A stretch of 64,000 bases of DNA, taken from Leptotrichia sp. oral taxon 879 str. F0557. GTDB lineage: Bacteria; Fusobacteriota; Fusobacteriia; Fusobacteriales; Leptotrichiaceae. The stretch spans positions 1 to 64,000 of the forward strand of contig NZ_KI271343.1 in the NCBI RefSeq assembly GCF_000469385.1, written 5' to 3'. The notes beneath the pieces are model-generated. The model had not been told where the DNA came from, did no database searches, and saw nothing but the letters and a program-made list of their open reading frames with translations. The position numbers and the translations under genes are program-made. Positions within the stretch are counted from its first letter, which is position 1, and each line of letters begins with the position of its first letter. Below, one piece after another: positions 9,615-19,105 of the stretch.

Positions 9615-10592
9615 CTATTTTTCTTTCCAAGATGTTGCTGTTCTTTCAACCACTTCATTTAGTTCTTCGATGTTTTTTCTTCCAATTGTATTCAACCATT
9701 CTACAGTTGCTTTTTCACCTTCCTTAGCAAACACTTCTACTCCATTTGCCCAAGTAGCTCTTCCACATAGTACCCCATTAAATTTAGCACCTGAATCATG
9801 AGCAAATTTTAATGTATCTTGGAAAAGTTTTGCACTTACTCCAGCACTTAGGTAAATATATGGCAATGATGTTGATTCTTCCTGAAGTTTAAAATAATTT
9901 GCAGCTTCCTCTTTTGTGTAAACAGTTTCTCCATCGCTAAATCCTTCTACAAATTTCATATTTACAGGAACTTCCACTTTTAAAACATCAACATTATATC
10001 TTGGATCTGAAAATACTTTCATTGCTTCAATAACTTTTCTAGGTTTTACTTTTGCATATTCTGCTGTGCTGTTGTCGTCAATTTTACAGTCGTAACTTAA
10101 AATTTCCAAAAAGAAAGGTATATCTTCTGCGACACATTCAGCTCCTACTCTTTCCATATATGCTTTTTTCTGAATATTAATTTCTTCACTTTCATCAACA
10201 TCATAATATAATAAAAATTTTACTGCATCTGCCCCTTCTTCTTTTAGCCTTTTAGCCGACCATTCAACAAGGCAGTCTGGCAATCTTCCAACTGCATTTG
10301 CATCATATCCTGTCTTTTCATAAGCTAATAATAATCCAGCATCTTTATCTCTAGCTTTTGCTGCATCCAGTCCGTATTCAGGATCTAATAAAATTGAAGA
10401 AGAATATTTTGTTAAATGTTTTGAAACTAATACTTTAAACTCCTTTATTTGTTCAGCTGTTGCTTCAGATTCTTGATGTTTATTTAACATCTTTTTCAAA
10501 GCTCCTCTTTGGTCAATTGCTAGTGCTGATATAAATCCATTTTTATCACTTAAATTTTCTAAATATTTTCTTTTTTGTTCAGTTAATTTCAT
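9615..10592 (-). CDS. lacD: Tagatose-1,6-bisphosphate aldolase LacD
   Basis: A 325-residue class I-type aldolase that cleaves tagatose-1,6-bisphosphate to dihydroxyacetone phosphate and glyceraldehyde-3-phosphate. Recognised by [15 protein letters not shown] near residue 22, [11 protein letters not shown] near 62, and the lysine-bearing [13 protein letters not shown] near 120. Length equals that of Firmicutes LacD (about 326). GGAGG lies upstream of the ATG. It follows lacC by 26 bases. Confidence 0.93.
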   Translation of the reverse strand: MKLTEQKRKYLENLSDKNGFISALAIDQRGALKKMLNKHQESEATAEQIKEFKVLVSKHLTKYSSSILLDPEYGLDAAKARDKDAGLLLAYEKTGYDANAVGRLPDCLVEWSAKRLKEEGADAVKFLLYYDVDESEEINIQKKAYMERVGAECVAEDIPFFLEILSYDCKIDDNSTAEYAKVKPRKVIEAMKVFSDPRYNVDVLKVEVPVNMKFVEGFSDGETVYTKEEAANYFKLQEESTSLPYIYLSAGVSAKLFQDTLKFAHDSGAKFNGVLCGRATWANGVEVFAKEGEKATVEWLNTIGRKNIEELNEVVERTATSWKEK

Positions 10593-10618
10593 TATTTATT
10601 CCTCCTTATAAATTTCGT

Positions 10619-11551
10619 TTAATATTCAACTATCTCAATTTTGCTAAATACTTTTTCATAATTTTCCAAATTTACAAATCCTGTCAATTTTTCCATCGCA
10701 TTTAACATTCCCAGCGTATTAGCCTTCTTCAATAAATTTTCATCACTTGCATTTTCATAAATTGCCGATGTAATTCCTGCTACAGTAGAATCGCCAGAAC
10801 CTACAGGATTTACAACTTCTATTCTTGGAATATTAACTTTATAAAATTTGTCATTATGTTTTGCAAAAGCACCATCTGCTCCAAGCGAAACTATAATCCA
10901 TTCAATTCCGTCAAATAATTCATTTTTCAAAGTTTCCTTTAATTCTCCAATGTCTTTCGATACTTCTTTCCCAATCAACTGCGATAATTCTTCTGTATTA
11001 GGCTTTATAACTTTTGGCTTATATTCATGCTTTAAAACTTCCAGCAACGCTTTTCCTGAGCAGTCAAGAACAACGGTTTTTTCACATTTATTACAAATTT
11101 CAATCATCTTTGAATAATAGCCATCTTCCAGTCCATTAGGTAGACTTCCTGAAATTGAGATGATTTCAACTTCTTGTACTAATTTTTCAAAATATTCTAA
11201 AAATTTTTTACTTTCAAGTTGACTTATTGTAGGCCCATTTTCCAAAATTTCCGTCTGATTTCCTTCGTGTAGAATTGCAATACAGTTTCTAGTTTCCCCT
11301 GAAATTTCAAAAAAATGGTTTTCTATTCCCATTTCTGTTAATTTTTCCTGAATATCCATTCCTAAAGCCCCGCCTATAAGCCCTGTTGCTATAACTTTAT
11401 CATCTAGCTGTTTTAGCACTCTTGTTACATTCAGACCTTTTCCTCCAGGTGTCTTGCTTACTTTAGAAATTCTGTTTACTGTATCTAAATTAAATTTTTC
11501 CAAAGGATATGAAATATCAACAGATGGATTCATTGTTACTGTTAAAATCAT
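10619..11551 (-). CDS. lacC: Tagatose-6-phosphate kinase LacC
   Basis: A 310-residue PfkB-family kinase that phosphorylates tagatose-6-phosphate at position 1. The N-terminus is [16 protein letters not shown], the first PfkB signature is [15 protein letters not shown] near residue 36, and the second is [12 protein letters not shown] near 250, with the catalytic aspartate in GSGD. An earlier ATG at 11560 overlaps the AAAGGGG ribosome site, so the ATG nine bases further in, which gives the usual 310-residue LacC, is preferred. PfkB enzymes of this branch can overlap with 1-phosphofructokinase; operon context decides for LacC. Confidence 0.9.
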   Translation of the reverse strand: MILTVTMNPSVDISYPLEKFNLDTVNRISKVSKTPGGKGLNVTRVLKQLDDKVIATGLIGGALGMDIQEKLTEMGIENHFFEISGETRNCIAILHEGNQTEILENGPTISQLESKKFLEYFEKLVQEVEIISISGSLPNGLEDGYYSKMIEICNKCEKTVVLDCSGKALLEVLKHEYKPKVIKPNTEELSQLIGKEVSKDIGELKETLKNELFDGIEWIIVSLGADGAFAKHNDKFYKVNIPRIEVVNPVGSGDSTVAGITSAIYENASDENLLKKANTLGMLNAMEKLTGFVNLENYEKVFSKIEIVEY

Positions 11552-11565
11552 TTTATCCATCCCCT

Positions 11566-12081
11566 TTAATCTTTATATTCTCCTCTGTCCCATTTTTCCA
11601 AAAATTCTGTGAAAAAATTATCGTTTTTTTGTTCAGGATTTATAGTTTCCACTTCTTTTATTTTTGCAATCAGTTTTTCACTTTCATCATTTTTTTTATA
11701 CTCAGCCTTTATAAATGCTTCCACAATATCAAATAATAGTAGTTCTCCTATTATCTTCCCACCAAATCCAATAACGTTTGCATTTAAATATTCTTTTGCG
11801 TGAATTGCAGTCGTCATATCACGTACCAATGCTGAACGGACTCCAGGAACTTTATTTACACTGTTATTAATTCCAACACCTGTCCCACATATACATACTC
11901 CTAAATCAGCTTTTCCGCTGACAACAGCTTCTCCAACTCTTTTTCCATAAATTGGATAATGAGTACGTGTGAAATCATAAGTTCCACAATCTAATACTTC
12001 ATAACCTTTAGATTTCAAAAAATCTGACAATGCAATTTTCACATCTGTTACAATATGATCACATCCAATAGCTATTTTCAT
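11566..12081 (-). CDS. lacB: Galactose-6-phosphate isomerase subunit LacB
   Basis: A 171-residue RpiB/LacAB-fold subunit. It starts [13 protein letters not shown] and contains the active-site stretch [20 protein letters not shown] near residue 65. With LacA it converts galactose-6-phosphate to tagatose-6-phosphate. The frame opens 21 bases earlier (12102), but AAGGATGG lies before the internal ATG and the resulting length is exactly that of known LacB. Its stop is 14 bases from lacC. Confidence 0.93.
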   Translation of the reverse strand: MKIAIGCDHIVTDVKIALSDFLKSKGYEVLDCGTYDFTRTHYPIYGKRVGEAVVSGKADLGVCICGTGVGINNSVNKVPGVRSALVRDMTTAIHAKEYLNANVIGFGGKIIGELLLFDIVEAFIKAEYKKNDESEKLIAKIKEVETINPEQKNDNFFTEFLEKWDRGEYKD

Positions 12082-12151
12082 ATCTTTACCATCCTTTTTC
12101 ATTCATAATTTAAATTTATCTATACATATTTACTCAATTCTTTTGTCCTAA

Positions 12152-12574
12152 TTAACACATTTTATTTAACATATCCACTCTTATTTGATGTCTACCGCCA
12201 TCATATCCTGCTCTTAAAAATTCCTTTACAATATTTTTGGCAAGTTCTGTTCCGACAATTTTAGAACCCATAGTTATTATTCTTGAATTATTATGCCCTC
12301 TTGTCATATATGCTGAACGTTCATCTGAAACTTCTGCAGCAATCATTCCCTTTATCTTTGTAGCCACCATAAAACTTCCATCGCCATACGCATCAAATAC
12401 AACCCCAAGACTATCCTTGTCTGCAAGAACCTCCTTGGCTACTGCAACTGTTGTATCAACAAAATCTCTATCTGCTGATTTGTCAACAACATCAAATCCA
12501 TTTTGAATCAAATAATCCTTGACAATATCTTTTAATTCTTTACCATCTACGTCAGCACCTAATACAACTTTCAT
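12152..12574 (-). CDS. lacA: Galactose-6-phosphate isomerase subunit LacA
   Basis: A 140-residue RpiB-fold protein, starting [20 protein letters not shown] and containing [16 protein letters not shown] near residue 97. It lacks the cysteine stretch seen in LacB, as usual for the LacA partner, and acts with LacB. GGAGG precedes the ATG. It is the first gene of the lacABCDFEG operon, the same order as in Staphylococcus and Lactococcus. Confidence 0.93.
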   Translation of the reverse strand: MKVVLGADVDGKELKDIVKDYLIQNGFDVVDKSADRDFVDTTVAVAKEVLADKDSLGVVFDAYGDGSFMVATKIKGMIAAEVSDERSAYMTRGHNNSRIITMGSKIVGTELAKNIVKEFLRAGYDGGRHQIRVDMLNKMC

Positions 12575-12653
12575 TATTTTTCCTCCATTTTCTAATTTTT
12601 TCTCTACGTAGTTTTACTTTTTCCAAATAATATATTATTTATCCCACAATTGA

Positions 12654-12681
12654 AATATACCCCAAAAAATCGAAATTACAA
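12654..12681 (-). promoter_or_regulatory. Candidate lac operon promoter
   Basis: TTGTAA (12681..12676), 16-base spacer, TATATT (12659..12654) on the minus strand, about 80 bases before lacA. Another -35-like TTGACG (12689..12684) has no -10 at proper spacing. The call is tentative in such AT-rich DNA. The 507-base gap (12575-13081) otherwise holds the operator, a small ACCC/GGGT hairpin at 12692-12708, and the lacI terminator; I see no gene in it. Confidence 0.35.
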
Positions 12682-12708
12682 CACGTCAACACCCCTAAAA
12701 ATAAGGGT

Positions 12709-12721
12709 TGTTTAGTAAACA
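12709..12721. promoter_or_regulatory. LacI-family operator upstream of the lac operon
   Basis: TGTTTAGTAAACA is a perfect 13-base palindrome apart from its central base. The 11-base core GTTTA(G/C)TAAAC occurs again at 14198-14208 upstream of the regulator gene. Sharing one core between the operon and the regulator promoter is what an autoregulating LacI-type repressor would produce. Confidence 0.6.
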
Positions 12722-13061
12722 AAATTTTTTTGTTTATAATTTTATGTTTATTTTAAAAATTGATTTTGGTAAACAGATAAGTTTTTTCTTGATTTGAAAT
12801 TTAATTTTTTTTGTAAATTTTTTAATTTGAAAAGCAGTAACATCATTTTAATACTAAGCTCCTTTTAAAAATAGAAACAAATTTTTATAACAGAGTTATT
12901 TGACAACTAATTCATAATTATCCAACTTTTTTATTTTTTATTCTTTATCAAAAAGATTTATAATAAATTCATTATTTAAACGAAATTTAGTATAAAAACT
13001 GAAAAGTAAAGATATAATTATTCTTCTAAAATTTAAAAAAAATGAAACAAAAATAAAAAAT

Positions 13062-13080
13062 GAGGACATTTATTGTCCCC
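13062..13080 (-). terminator. Terminator after the LacI-family regulator
   Basis: Stem GGGGACA (13080..13074) with TGTCCTC (13068..13062), with one G-U pair and loop ATAAA. On the minus strand it is followed by ATTTTTTATTTTTG. It begins two bases after the regulator stop and separates it from the lac operon. Confidence 0.7.
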
Positions 13081-13081
13081 A

Positions 13082-14083
13082 TCAAATACTTCCACAGCTC
13101 TCCCTTTCAATCAGTTCCACAGGCAAATAAACCTTTTTCCTGTAACTTCTATTGTGTTCTATAAGTTCCACTAGTACATTTATTGTTTCTTCGGCAATAA
13201 TTTTTGTATCAATTCTAAGTGTTGTTAGTGGTGGATTCATATATTGGGAGATTTTTAAGTCATTAAATCCAATAATCGAAATATCATCAAAAATTTTCAG
13301 TTTCCTCTCCCTTACAGCTTTATAAGCTCCCATGGCAATAGAGTCATTTGCACAAAAGACTGCAGTTGGCCGTTCTTTTAACTTAAGCATTTCTCTCATC
13401 ATTTTATATCCTGATTCTGCAGAAAATTCGTCCACTTTTACAAATTTTTCATCATACAGTTCATATTCCTTCATAATTTCAATAAAATACTCCTCCCTAA
13501 AGTCCACAAGATTTCTAACAATCTGATTTCTTCCCACTAACAGTCCAATTTTTTTATGACCCAACTTCAGCAGGTAATCAATTACAATTTTTACTGAATG
13601 TTTCATATCGAATTCTATATAATCAATGGAATTATCAAAATTATAGGCATCCACACAAATAATATTATCATTCAGCGACTTTAAAAAATCCAGCTGGCTC
13701 CTTTTTATCTCCCCAATTACAACAATGGCGCTGGAAATAATGAAATTCATCAAGATTTCCTCATTTTTTTCAAATGTCTGCAACTCAAAAACTTTACTTT
13801 TTATCCCTTTTTTCTTCAACGCATATTCCAAATCCAGCCGTAATGATACAAAATATGGATCCTCACTTTCTATCCTTTCATCAAATGACTTTATAATTGA
13901 AATATTTAACTGCGTACTTTTTCTTTTTGTATTTTTTTTCTTATAATTTAGCTCCTTAACGGCTTCCAGTACCCTTCGCTTAGTTTCTGCTGTAACCCCA
14001 AAATACTCATCATTATTCAAAATCCTTGAAACAGTAGCAATTGAAACTCCTGCGCGCCTTGCAACATCTCTAATCGTAGACAT
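13082..14083 (-). CDS. LacI/GalR-family transcriptional regulator of the lac operon
   Basis: A 333-residue repressor with an N-terminal LacI helix-turn-helix and hinge (STIRDVARRAGVSIATVSRI, then NYKKKNT near residue 52) and a periplasmic-binding-like sugar sensor (AVFCANDSIAMGAYKA and ISIIGFNDLKISQYMNPPLT in the second half). The frame opens at a TTG 18 bases earlier; the ATG preceded by GAGAGGT is preferred. It lies directly upstream of lacABCDFEG on the same strand but has its own terminator. Staphylococcal and lactococcal lac operons use a DeoR-type LacR instead, so the regulator has been exchanged here. The inducer is not predictable from sequence. Confidence 0.85.
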   Translation of the reverse strand: MSTIRDVARRAGVSIATVSRILNNDEYFGVTAETKRRVLEAVKELNYKKKNTKRKSTQLNISIIKSFDERIESEDPYFVSLRLDLEYALKKKGIKSKVFELQTFEKNEEILMNFIISSAIVVIGEIKRSQLDFLKSLNDNIICVDAYNFDNSIDYIEFDMKHSVKIVIDYLLKLGHKKIGLLVGRNQIVRNLVDFREEYFIEIMKEYELYDEKFVKVDEFSAESGYKMMREMLKLKERPTAVFCANDSIAMGAYKAVRERKLKIFDDISIIGFNDLKISQYMNPPLTTLRIDTKIIAEETINVLVELIEHNRSYRKKVYLPVELIERESCGSI

Positions 14084-14197
14084 CTTTTTACCTCTCAGCA
14101 ATCTTAAATTTTATTATCATTATATAGTATGCTTTACTTAATTTTCTATTTGTTTTTTAATATATTTTTTCAATCTTTTTAGTAAAAATACCAGTTA

Positions 14198-14208
14198 GTT
14201 TACTAAAC
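14198..14208. promoter_or_regulatory. Second LacI-family operator, between the regulator and a divergent lipoprotein gene
   Basis: GTTTACTAAAC matches the core of the site at 12710-12720 and is palindromic around its central base. It lies 115 bases upstream of the regulator start and about 25 bases upstream of the -35 of the divergent PLD-like lipoprotein promoter. It most likely serves autoregulation. An effect on the divergent gene is possible. Confidence 0.5.
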
Positions 14209-14230
14209 GAAATTTTATAGGATCAAGTTA

Positions 14231-14259
14231 TGGAAAAAATTATGAAAAACTGGTATAAT
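14231..14259 (+). promoter_or_regulatory. Extended -10 promoter of the PLD-like lipoprotein gene
   Basis: TGGAAA (14231-14236), 17-base spacer ending in TGG, then TATAAT (14254-14259): an extended -10 element (TGnTATAAT). The gene starts about 55 bases downstream. Confidence 0.55.
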
Positions 14260-14318
14260 TAAATTGCTTAAATTAAAAAATTATTTAAGTTTAACAGTTT
14301 ACAAAAAGGAGAATTATT

Positions 14319-15740
14319 GTGAATAAAACAAATATTTTAATATTTATATTTTTACTATTGGGAACGGTTTCGTGTACGCCACTTTCAGAAGGGCTCACAA
14401 TGAAAAGTGAGGTTTATAATGCGGATAATGTTGAATTTTACTACGATTTAACGTATAAAAAAGATGGAGAAACTCATTATGAAAGGCAGATTTGGGAGCA
14501 GGCTTATGATATTTTGGATAAGGCGGAAGACTTTTTCCTAATGGATATTTTTGTATTTAATGACTTTCTTGGAAAAGGTGTTAAGGAGAAATTGCAGCCA
14601 TTACCGATTGCAGAAGAGTTTGCACAGAAGATACTTGAAAAAAGAAAAAGAGATCCGAATGTTGAAATATATTTGATACTTGATGAAAGTAACACTTTTT
14701 ATGGAGCGTTTGACAACAAAACTCATAAGAAGCTGGAGGAGGCTGGTGTAAAAATTGGATATGTGGATTTGACAAAATTGAGAGATCCGATGCTTGTTTA
14801 TTCGGCTCCATGGCGTCTTTTTGTCCAGCCTTTTGGAAATCCGAAAAATCGTGGAAAAACTAAAAATCCAATTTACGAAGGTACTGACAAAGTTACAATC
14901 CGTAGCATTTTACGAGCGTTAAACGCAAAAGCTAATCACAGAAAACTAATTATGAATGAAATTACGGCAATGCTGACATCGGCAAATCCACATGCAGAAG
15001 GTTCAAAGCACTCAAATGTGGCATTTAAGTTTTCATCGCCAATTATTAAGGAAATTTACGAAGGAGAAAAGCCGGCTGCAAAAATTACTAAAAAAGATGG
15101 GAGTTTAAAGCAAAAATTACCAGATAAGGATTTTAGTAAAATTCCATTTTCTAAAAATGACAAGCTAAAATTACAATATTTTACAAATGGAGCAACAGCT
15201 AAGGATATTTCAGAAGAATTAAAACACACACAGTTTGGAGATAAAGTCATTATTGCCCAGTTTTTCCTTGCAGACAGAGGGATAATTAACGATATAAGAA
15301 AAGCTGCACGGCGTGGAGTAAAATTTGAGATAATTTTGAATAATTCAAATGCAGGACTCCCAAACAAAGCTGCTGCTGGAGAACTAATGAAATATGCAAG
15401 AAAACATAATTATGACATAAATGTCAAGTTTTACAATAAAGGAGAGGAAATGTACCACGTAAAAATGCTTTCCATCTTGAAAAAAGACTATTTGATAACT
15501 TATGGAGGTTCAACAAACTTCACAAGACGTAATATGCGTAATTTCAATTTGGAAAATGAACTAAAAATTATGTCAGCTTATGATCAGAAAATTTCCAAAG
15601 ATATTTTGGATTATTACGACAGATTATGGACAAATAGAGATGGAGAATTTACATTACCTTATGACACAGAAAAAAATGAGAAATTAATGAATGATTTGTT
15701 ATTCAGGTTTATGGAAATGAATGGATTTGGGGCATTTTAA
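14319..15740 (+). CDS. Phospholipase D-like lipoprotein with degenerate HKD motifs
   Basis: A 473-residue protein with a lipoprotein signal peptide (hydrophobic residues 5-17, lipobox GTVSC), so it is probably anchored to a membrane outside the cytoplasm. Two PLD-type repeats are visible: NHRKLIMNE with SANPHAEGSKHSN near residue 210, and YHVKMLSILKKDYLITYGGS then TNFTRRNMRN near 385. In both, the HxK pair is present but the aspartate of HxKx4D is replaced (Glu in the first, Leu in the second), so catalysis may be altered. The relation is to cardiolipin synthase/PLD family proteins. The start is GTG, with AAAGGAG upstream. No operon partner. Confidence 0.7.
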   Translation: MNKTNILIFIFLLLGTVSCTPLSEGLTMKSEVYNADNVEFYYDLTYKKDGETHYERQIWEQAYDILDKAEDFFLMDIFVFNDFLGKGVKEKLQPLPIAEEFAQKILEKRKRDPNVEIYLILDESNTFYGAFDNKTHKKLEEAGVKIGYVDLTKLRDPMLVYSAPWRLFVQPFGNPKNRGKTKNPIYEGTDKVTIRSILRALNAKANHRKLIMNEITAMLTSANPHAEGSKHSNVAFKFSSPIIKEIYEGEKPAAKITKKDGSLKQKLPDKDFSKIPFSKNDKLKLQYFTNGATAKDISEELKHTQFGDKVIIAQFFLADRGIINDIRKAARRGVKFEIILNNSNAGLPNKAAAGELMKYARKHNYDINVKFYNKGEEMYHVKMLSILKKDYLITYGGSTNFTRRNMRNFNLENELKIMSAYDQKISKDILDYYDRLWTNRDGEFTLPYDTEKNEKLMNDLLFRFMEMNGFGAF

Positions 15741-15819
15741 AAGATATATGCAGAATTGTTTATTGCCTTAAATCCTTATCTTGTGGGAAAGGTTTATTCC
15801 AATATTTAAAACAATTTAT

Positions 15820-15847
15820 TTGAAAAAATTAAAGAATAAGTTATAAA
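15820..15847 (+). promoter_or_regulatory. Promoter of the phosphatase gene
   Basis: TTGAAA (15820-15825), 16-base spacer, TATAAA (15842-15847), about 30 bases before the start of the phosphatase gene. Confidence 0.4.
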
Positions 15848-15875
15848 CTGTATTAAAAGAAAAAGAGTGATTTTT

Positions 15876-16844
15876 ATGGAAAGTGAAATTAAGACGAATA
15901 AAATTAAAATACAAAAAATAAATGAGAATGATTATAATCGAATTTTTATAATGTCAGATATTCATGGACAGTATGATTTGTTTTTGAAAATGCTGGATAG
16001 AATTGACTTAAAAAGAGAAGATTTACTTGTAATTATAGGGGATATTTGTGACAGAGGGAAAAAGTCTTACGAAATTTATATGAAATGTATCAAAATGATA
16101 AAACTTGGGTATAACCTAAAGTTTATTTTGGGAAATCATGAAGATATGTTTCTTGAGGACTTGGAAAATGATTATCCATTAAGATATGAAACAGAATATT
16201 CAATTTATAGACATTCTAAATATTTTGAAAATAAAACGATGGCAGAATGGCACCAAGAAAATTTTTTTGATGAAATTAGATGGCTTGTAAAATGGCTCAA
16301 AAACTGCCCTTTGATAATTTCTGGGAATGAAAATATATTTGTACATGCAGGGCTTGATTTGAAGAAGGTTTTGGAAAAACAGGAAAAGGAAACAGTGCTT
16401 TGGACCAGAGAAGAGTTTTGGCTTATGGAAAATGCAGAACTTGAAGAATACAAAGGTAAAAACATATATTTTGGTCATACGCCTAATATAAATGGAAGAA
16501 TTTCTGAAAAAACTGATAGAATAAAGGGAATAGACTGTGGTGCATTTTTTACGCATTTTTTAGGATGTATAGAAGTAAAGAGTCAAGAGGAAATTTATGT
16601 TTATGAAGATGAATTTATCCAGTTTAGCGAGGTTTCAGGAAAGGTATTTTTGGAACTTTGGAATGAGGAAGTGGCGGGGTTTATAGATTCTGAAAAGTAT
16701 AAGATTAAAAGTGGGAAAGGGGAAGTAATAATTTTAGAAAAATTAGATAAAAATGAAAAAAAAATTTTAGCAGATTTTTGGAAAAAATATGAAAAATTGC
16801 TTGGAAAGAATATTGCAAATTATATTAAAAAGAAGAAATTATAA
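15876..16844 (+). CDS. PPP-family metallophosphoesterase (serine/threonine phosphatase-like)
   Basis: A 322-residue cytoplasmic protein with the full PPP signature set: MSDIHGQYD (DxH) near residue 30, GDICDRG near 58, GNHED near 90, FVHAG near 155 and YFGHTPNING near 200. These bind two metal ions. Related bacterial enzymes are PrpA/PrpB-type protein phosphatases or diadenosine-polyphosphate hydrolases; the exact substrate cannot be told. The frame also opens at a GTG nine bases earlier, but GAGTGAT fits as ribosome site for the ATG. The C-terminal ~100 residues are less conserved and charged. Confidence 0.8.
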   Translation: MESEIKTNKIKIQKINENDYNRIFIMSDIHGQYDLFLKMLDRIDLKREDLLVIIGDICDRGKKSYEIYMKCIKMIKLGYNLKFILGNHEDMFLEDLENDYPLRYETEYSIYRHSKYFENKTMAEWHQENFFDEIRWLVKWLKNCPLIISGNENIFVHAGLDLKKVLEKQEKETVLWTREEFWLMENAELEEYKGKNIYFGHTPNINGRISEKTDRIKGIDCGAFFTHFLGCIEVKSQEEIYVYEDEFIQFSEVSGKVFLELWNEEVAGFIDSEKYKIKSGKGEVIILEKLDKNEKKILADFWKKYEKLLGKNIANYIKKKKL

Positions 16845-16864
16845 GTTAAAAAAATTTAGGGGGA

Positions 16865-16892
16865 TTGACATTTTTATAAAATATGCTATAAT
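16865..16892 (+). promoter_or_regulatory. Strong promoter of a candidate small RNA
   Basis: TTGACA (16865-16870), 16-base spacer, TATAAT (16887-16892): both hexamers match the sigma70 consensus perfectly. No ORF with a ribosome site follows before a terminator about 60-80 bases later. Confidence 0.65.
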
Positions 16893-16898
16893 AAATGT

Positions 16899-16980
16899 GT
16901 AAAAATCCCTAAGGGAGACTTTGTATAATATTTAAAAAAAATGTGCTATAAATTAGACTGGATTTTTCCAGTCTTTTTTG
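16899..16980 (+). ncRNA. Candidate small RNA or attenuated leader upstream of typA
   Basis: A predicted transcript of about 80 nt from a consensus promoter to an intrinsic terminator (AGACTGGA 16955-16962 pairing with TCCAGTCT 16967-16974, then TTTTTT). Near the 5' end it has a small CCCT/AGGG hairpin (16907-16916), and its centre is unpaired and A-rich. It has no convincing ORF and I recognise no Rfam family. The typA start is 280 bases beyond the terminator, with no other clear promoter, so it could be either a stand-alone RNA or a terminated leader. Confidence 0.5.
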
Positions 16981-17260
16981 TTATAATATTTAGGTGAATT
17001 TAACTATAATTCATATATTAAAATTATTTAATAAATATATTTTATAAATTTATTTTAACGAAAGATCAAATAAAATCTTGCTTATTATTTTTTGTTTAAT
17101 ATAGCATTGTGAAACTAAAAATATAAAAAATTATAGAAAAAATAAATATTGATTTAAATATTAGTTAGGATATATTTGTAAAATAAAAATATTGAATAAT
17201 CTATTGAAATTTTAAAAATTTAAGGAGGAAATATTAACAAGAAATTTGTTAAAATAAAGG

Positions 17261-19072
17261 ATGAACAAAATTAAAAACATTGCAATTATTGCACACGTAG
17301 ATCACGGAAAAACAACTCTTGTCGATGCTTTATTGAAACAGGCAGGAACATTTGGGGAACATGAAAAAGTAGATGAAAGAATTATGGATAGTAATGATTT
17401 GGAGAGAGAAAGAGGGATTACGATTTTTTCTAAAAATGCTTCATTTCATTATGATGGTTATAAGATAAATATTGTGGATACTCCTGGCCATGCGGATTTT
17501 GGTGGGGAAGTACAGAGGATATTGAAAATGGTAGATTCTGTTTTACTTCTGGTAGATGCATTTGAAGGTGTTATGCCACAGACTAAATATGTATTGAAAC
17601 AGGCGTTAGAGCATGGACTTCGTCCAATTGTGGTAGTTAATAAGATTGACAGGCCAAATTCAGATCCTGATGCAGTTGTGGATTCTGTTTTTGATTTATT
17701 TGTGGATTTAGGGGCAAATGATATTCAGCTTGATTTTCCAGTAGTTTATGCATCTGCAAAAAATGGATTTGCTAAACTGGAACTAGAAGATGAAGATAAG
17801 GATATGAAACCGCTTTATGATAAAATTATGGAGCATGTGGAAGATCCTGAAGGAGATGTGAATGAGCCACTTCAAATGCTTGTTACAAATACTGAATATG
17901 ACGAATATGTAGGAAAATTGGGAACTGGAAGAATTTATAACGGAAAAATTGAAAAAAATCAGGAAATTACATTAATTAAGAGAAATGGTGACTTGGTAAA
18001 TGGTAAAGTTACTAGAATTTATGGATATGACGGACTTAAAAAAGTTGAAATGGAAGCAGCGTTTGCTGGAGATATTGTAACAATTGCAGGAATTGAACAA
18101 ATTGACATAGGAGAAACTGTGGCAAGTAGAGAAAATCCTAAGCCATTACCATTAATTGACATTGATGAGCCAACACTTGCAATGACTTTTATGGTAAATG
18201 ATTCGCCATTTGCAGGGCAAGATGGAAAATTTGTAACTTCGAGAAATATTTTGGAAAGATTACAAAAGGAAGTAAATCATAACGTGAGTATGAGGCTTGA
18301 AATGACAGATTCGCCAGATGCATTTATTGTAAAGGGAAGAGGAGAGCTTCAATTATCTATTTTGCTTGAAAATATGAGAAGAGAAGGTTACGAAGTAGCA
18401 GTTTCAAAACCTGAAGTTATTTTTAAAGAAGAAAATGGACAGAAACTAGAGCCAATTGAACTTGCAATTATCGATGTTGCTGATGAGTTTGTAGGAGTTG
18501 TAATTGAAAAATTAGGACTTAGAAAAGGTGAGATGGTAAACATGAATCAAGGAAGTGACGGATATACAAGACTTGAGTTCAAAGTACCATCACGTGGATT
18601 AATCGGATTTAGAAATGAATTCTTGACGGAAACAAGAGGAACAGGAATTATAAACCACTCATTCTTTGAATACGGATCTTTCAAGGGAGAAGTTACAGGA
18701 CGAAGAAGAGGAGTTTTAATCGCAATGGAGCCTGGAACAAGCCTAGGTTACTCATTAAATAATTTACAGCCACGTGGAATCTTATTTATAGGACCAGGAG
18801 TAGAGGTTTACGAGGGAATGATAGTTGGAGAGCATTCAAGAGAAAACGACTTAGTTGTAAATGTATGTAAAGGTAAAAAACTTACAAATATGAGGGCCGC
18901 TGGAAGTGATGATGCTGTGAAATTGGCGCCTCCAAAGGAATTTACGCTGGAACTTGCACTTGAATATATTGAAAATGATGAATTAGTGGAAATTACACCT
19001 AACTCTATCAGACTTAGAAAAAAATATTTGAATGCTAATGATAGAAAGAAATTTGAAAATTCTAAAAATTAA
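17261..19072 (+). CDS. typA: Ribosome-associated GTPase TypA/BipA
   Basis: A 603-residue translational GTPase: G1 AHVDHGKTT at residue 10, ERGITIFSKNAS, G3 DTPGHADFGGEV, G4 NKIDRP; then EF-G-like domains II, III and V and the TypA-specific C-terminal domain (GIINHSFFEYGSFKGEVTGR is characteristic). It acts on the ribosome in stress or low-temperature ribosome assembly. Length equals the family norm. The ATG reading MNKIKNIAIIAHVDHG is the family start, yet the only strong ribosome site (TAAGGAGG, 17221-17228) is 32 bases upstream with an in-frame stop in between; AAAGG touches the ATG. An unknown gene follows after about 30 bases. Confidence 0.95.
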   Translation: MNKIKNIAIIAHVDHGKTTLVDALLKQAGTFGEHEKVDERIMDSNDLERERGITIFSKNASFHYDGYKINIVDTPGHADFGGEVQRILKMVDSVLLLVDAFEGVMPQTKYVLKQALEHGLRPIVVVNKIDRPNSDPDAVVDSVFDLFVDLGANDIQLDFPVVYASAKNGFAKLELEDEDKDMKPLYDKIMEHVEDPEGDVNEPLQMLVTNTEYDEYVGKLGTGRIYNGKIEKNQEITLIKRNGDLVNGKVTRIYGYDGLKKVEMEAAFAGDIVTIAGIEQIDIGETVASRENPKPLPLIDIDEPTLAMTFMVNDSPFAGQDGKFVTSRNILERLQKEVNHNVSMRLEMTDSPDAFIVKGRGELQLSILLENMRREGYEVAVSKPEVIFKEENGQKLEPIELAIIDVADEFVGVVIEKLGLRKGEMVNMNQGSDGYTRLEFKVPSRGLIGFRNEFLTETRGTGIINHSFFEYGSFKGEVTGRRRGVLIAMEPGTSLGYSLNNLQPRGILFIGPGVEVYEGMIVGEHSRENDLVVNVCKGKKLTNMRAAGSDDAVKLAPPKEFTLELALEYIENDELVEITPNSIRLRKKYLNANDRKKFENSKN

Positions 19073-19105
19073 ATATTAATATAAATTAGTAGCGATGTGA
19101 TTTTT

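Noticed and set aside
12692-12708. The ACCCCT...AGGGTT hairpin before lacA as a riboswitch or attenuator
   Set aside because: Six pairs at most, no following T-run and no conserved aptamer features.
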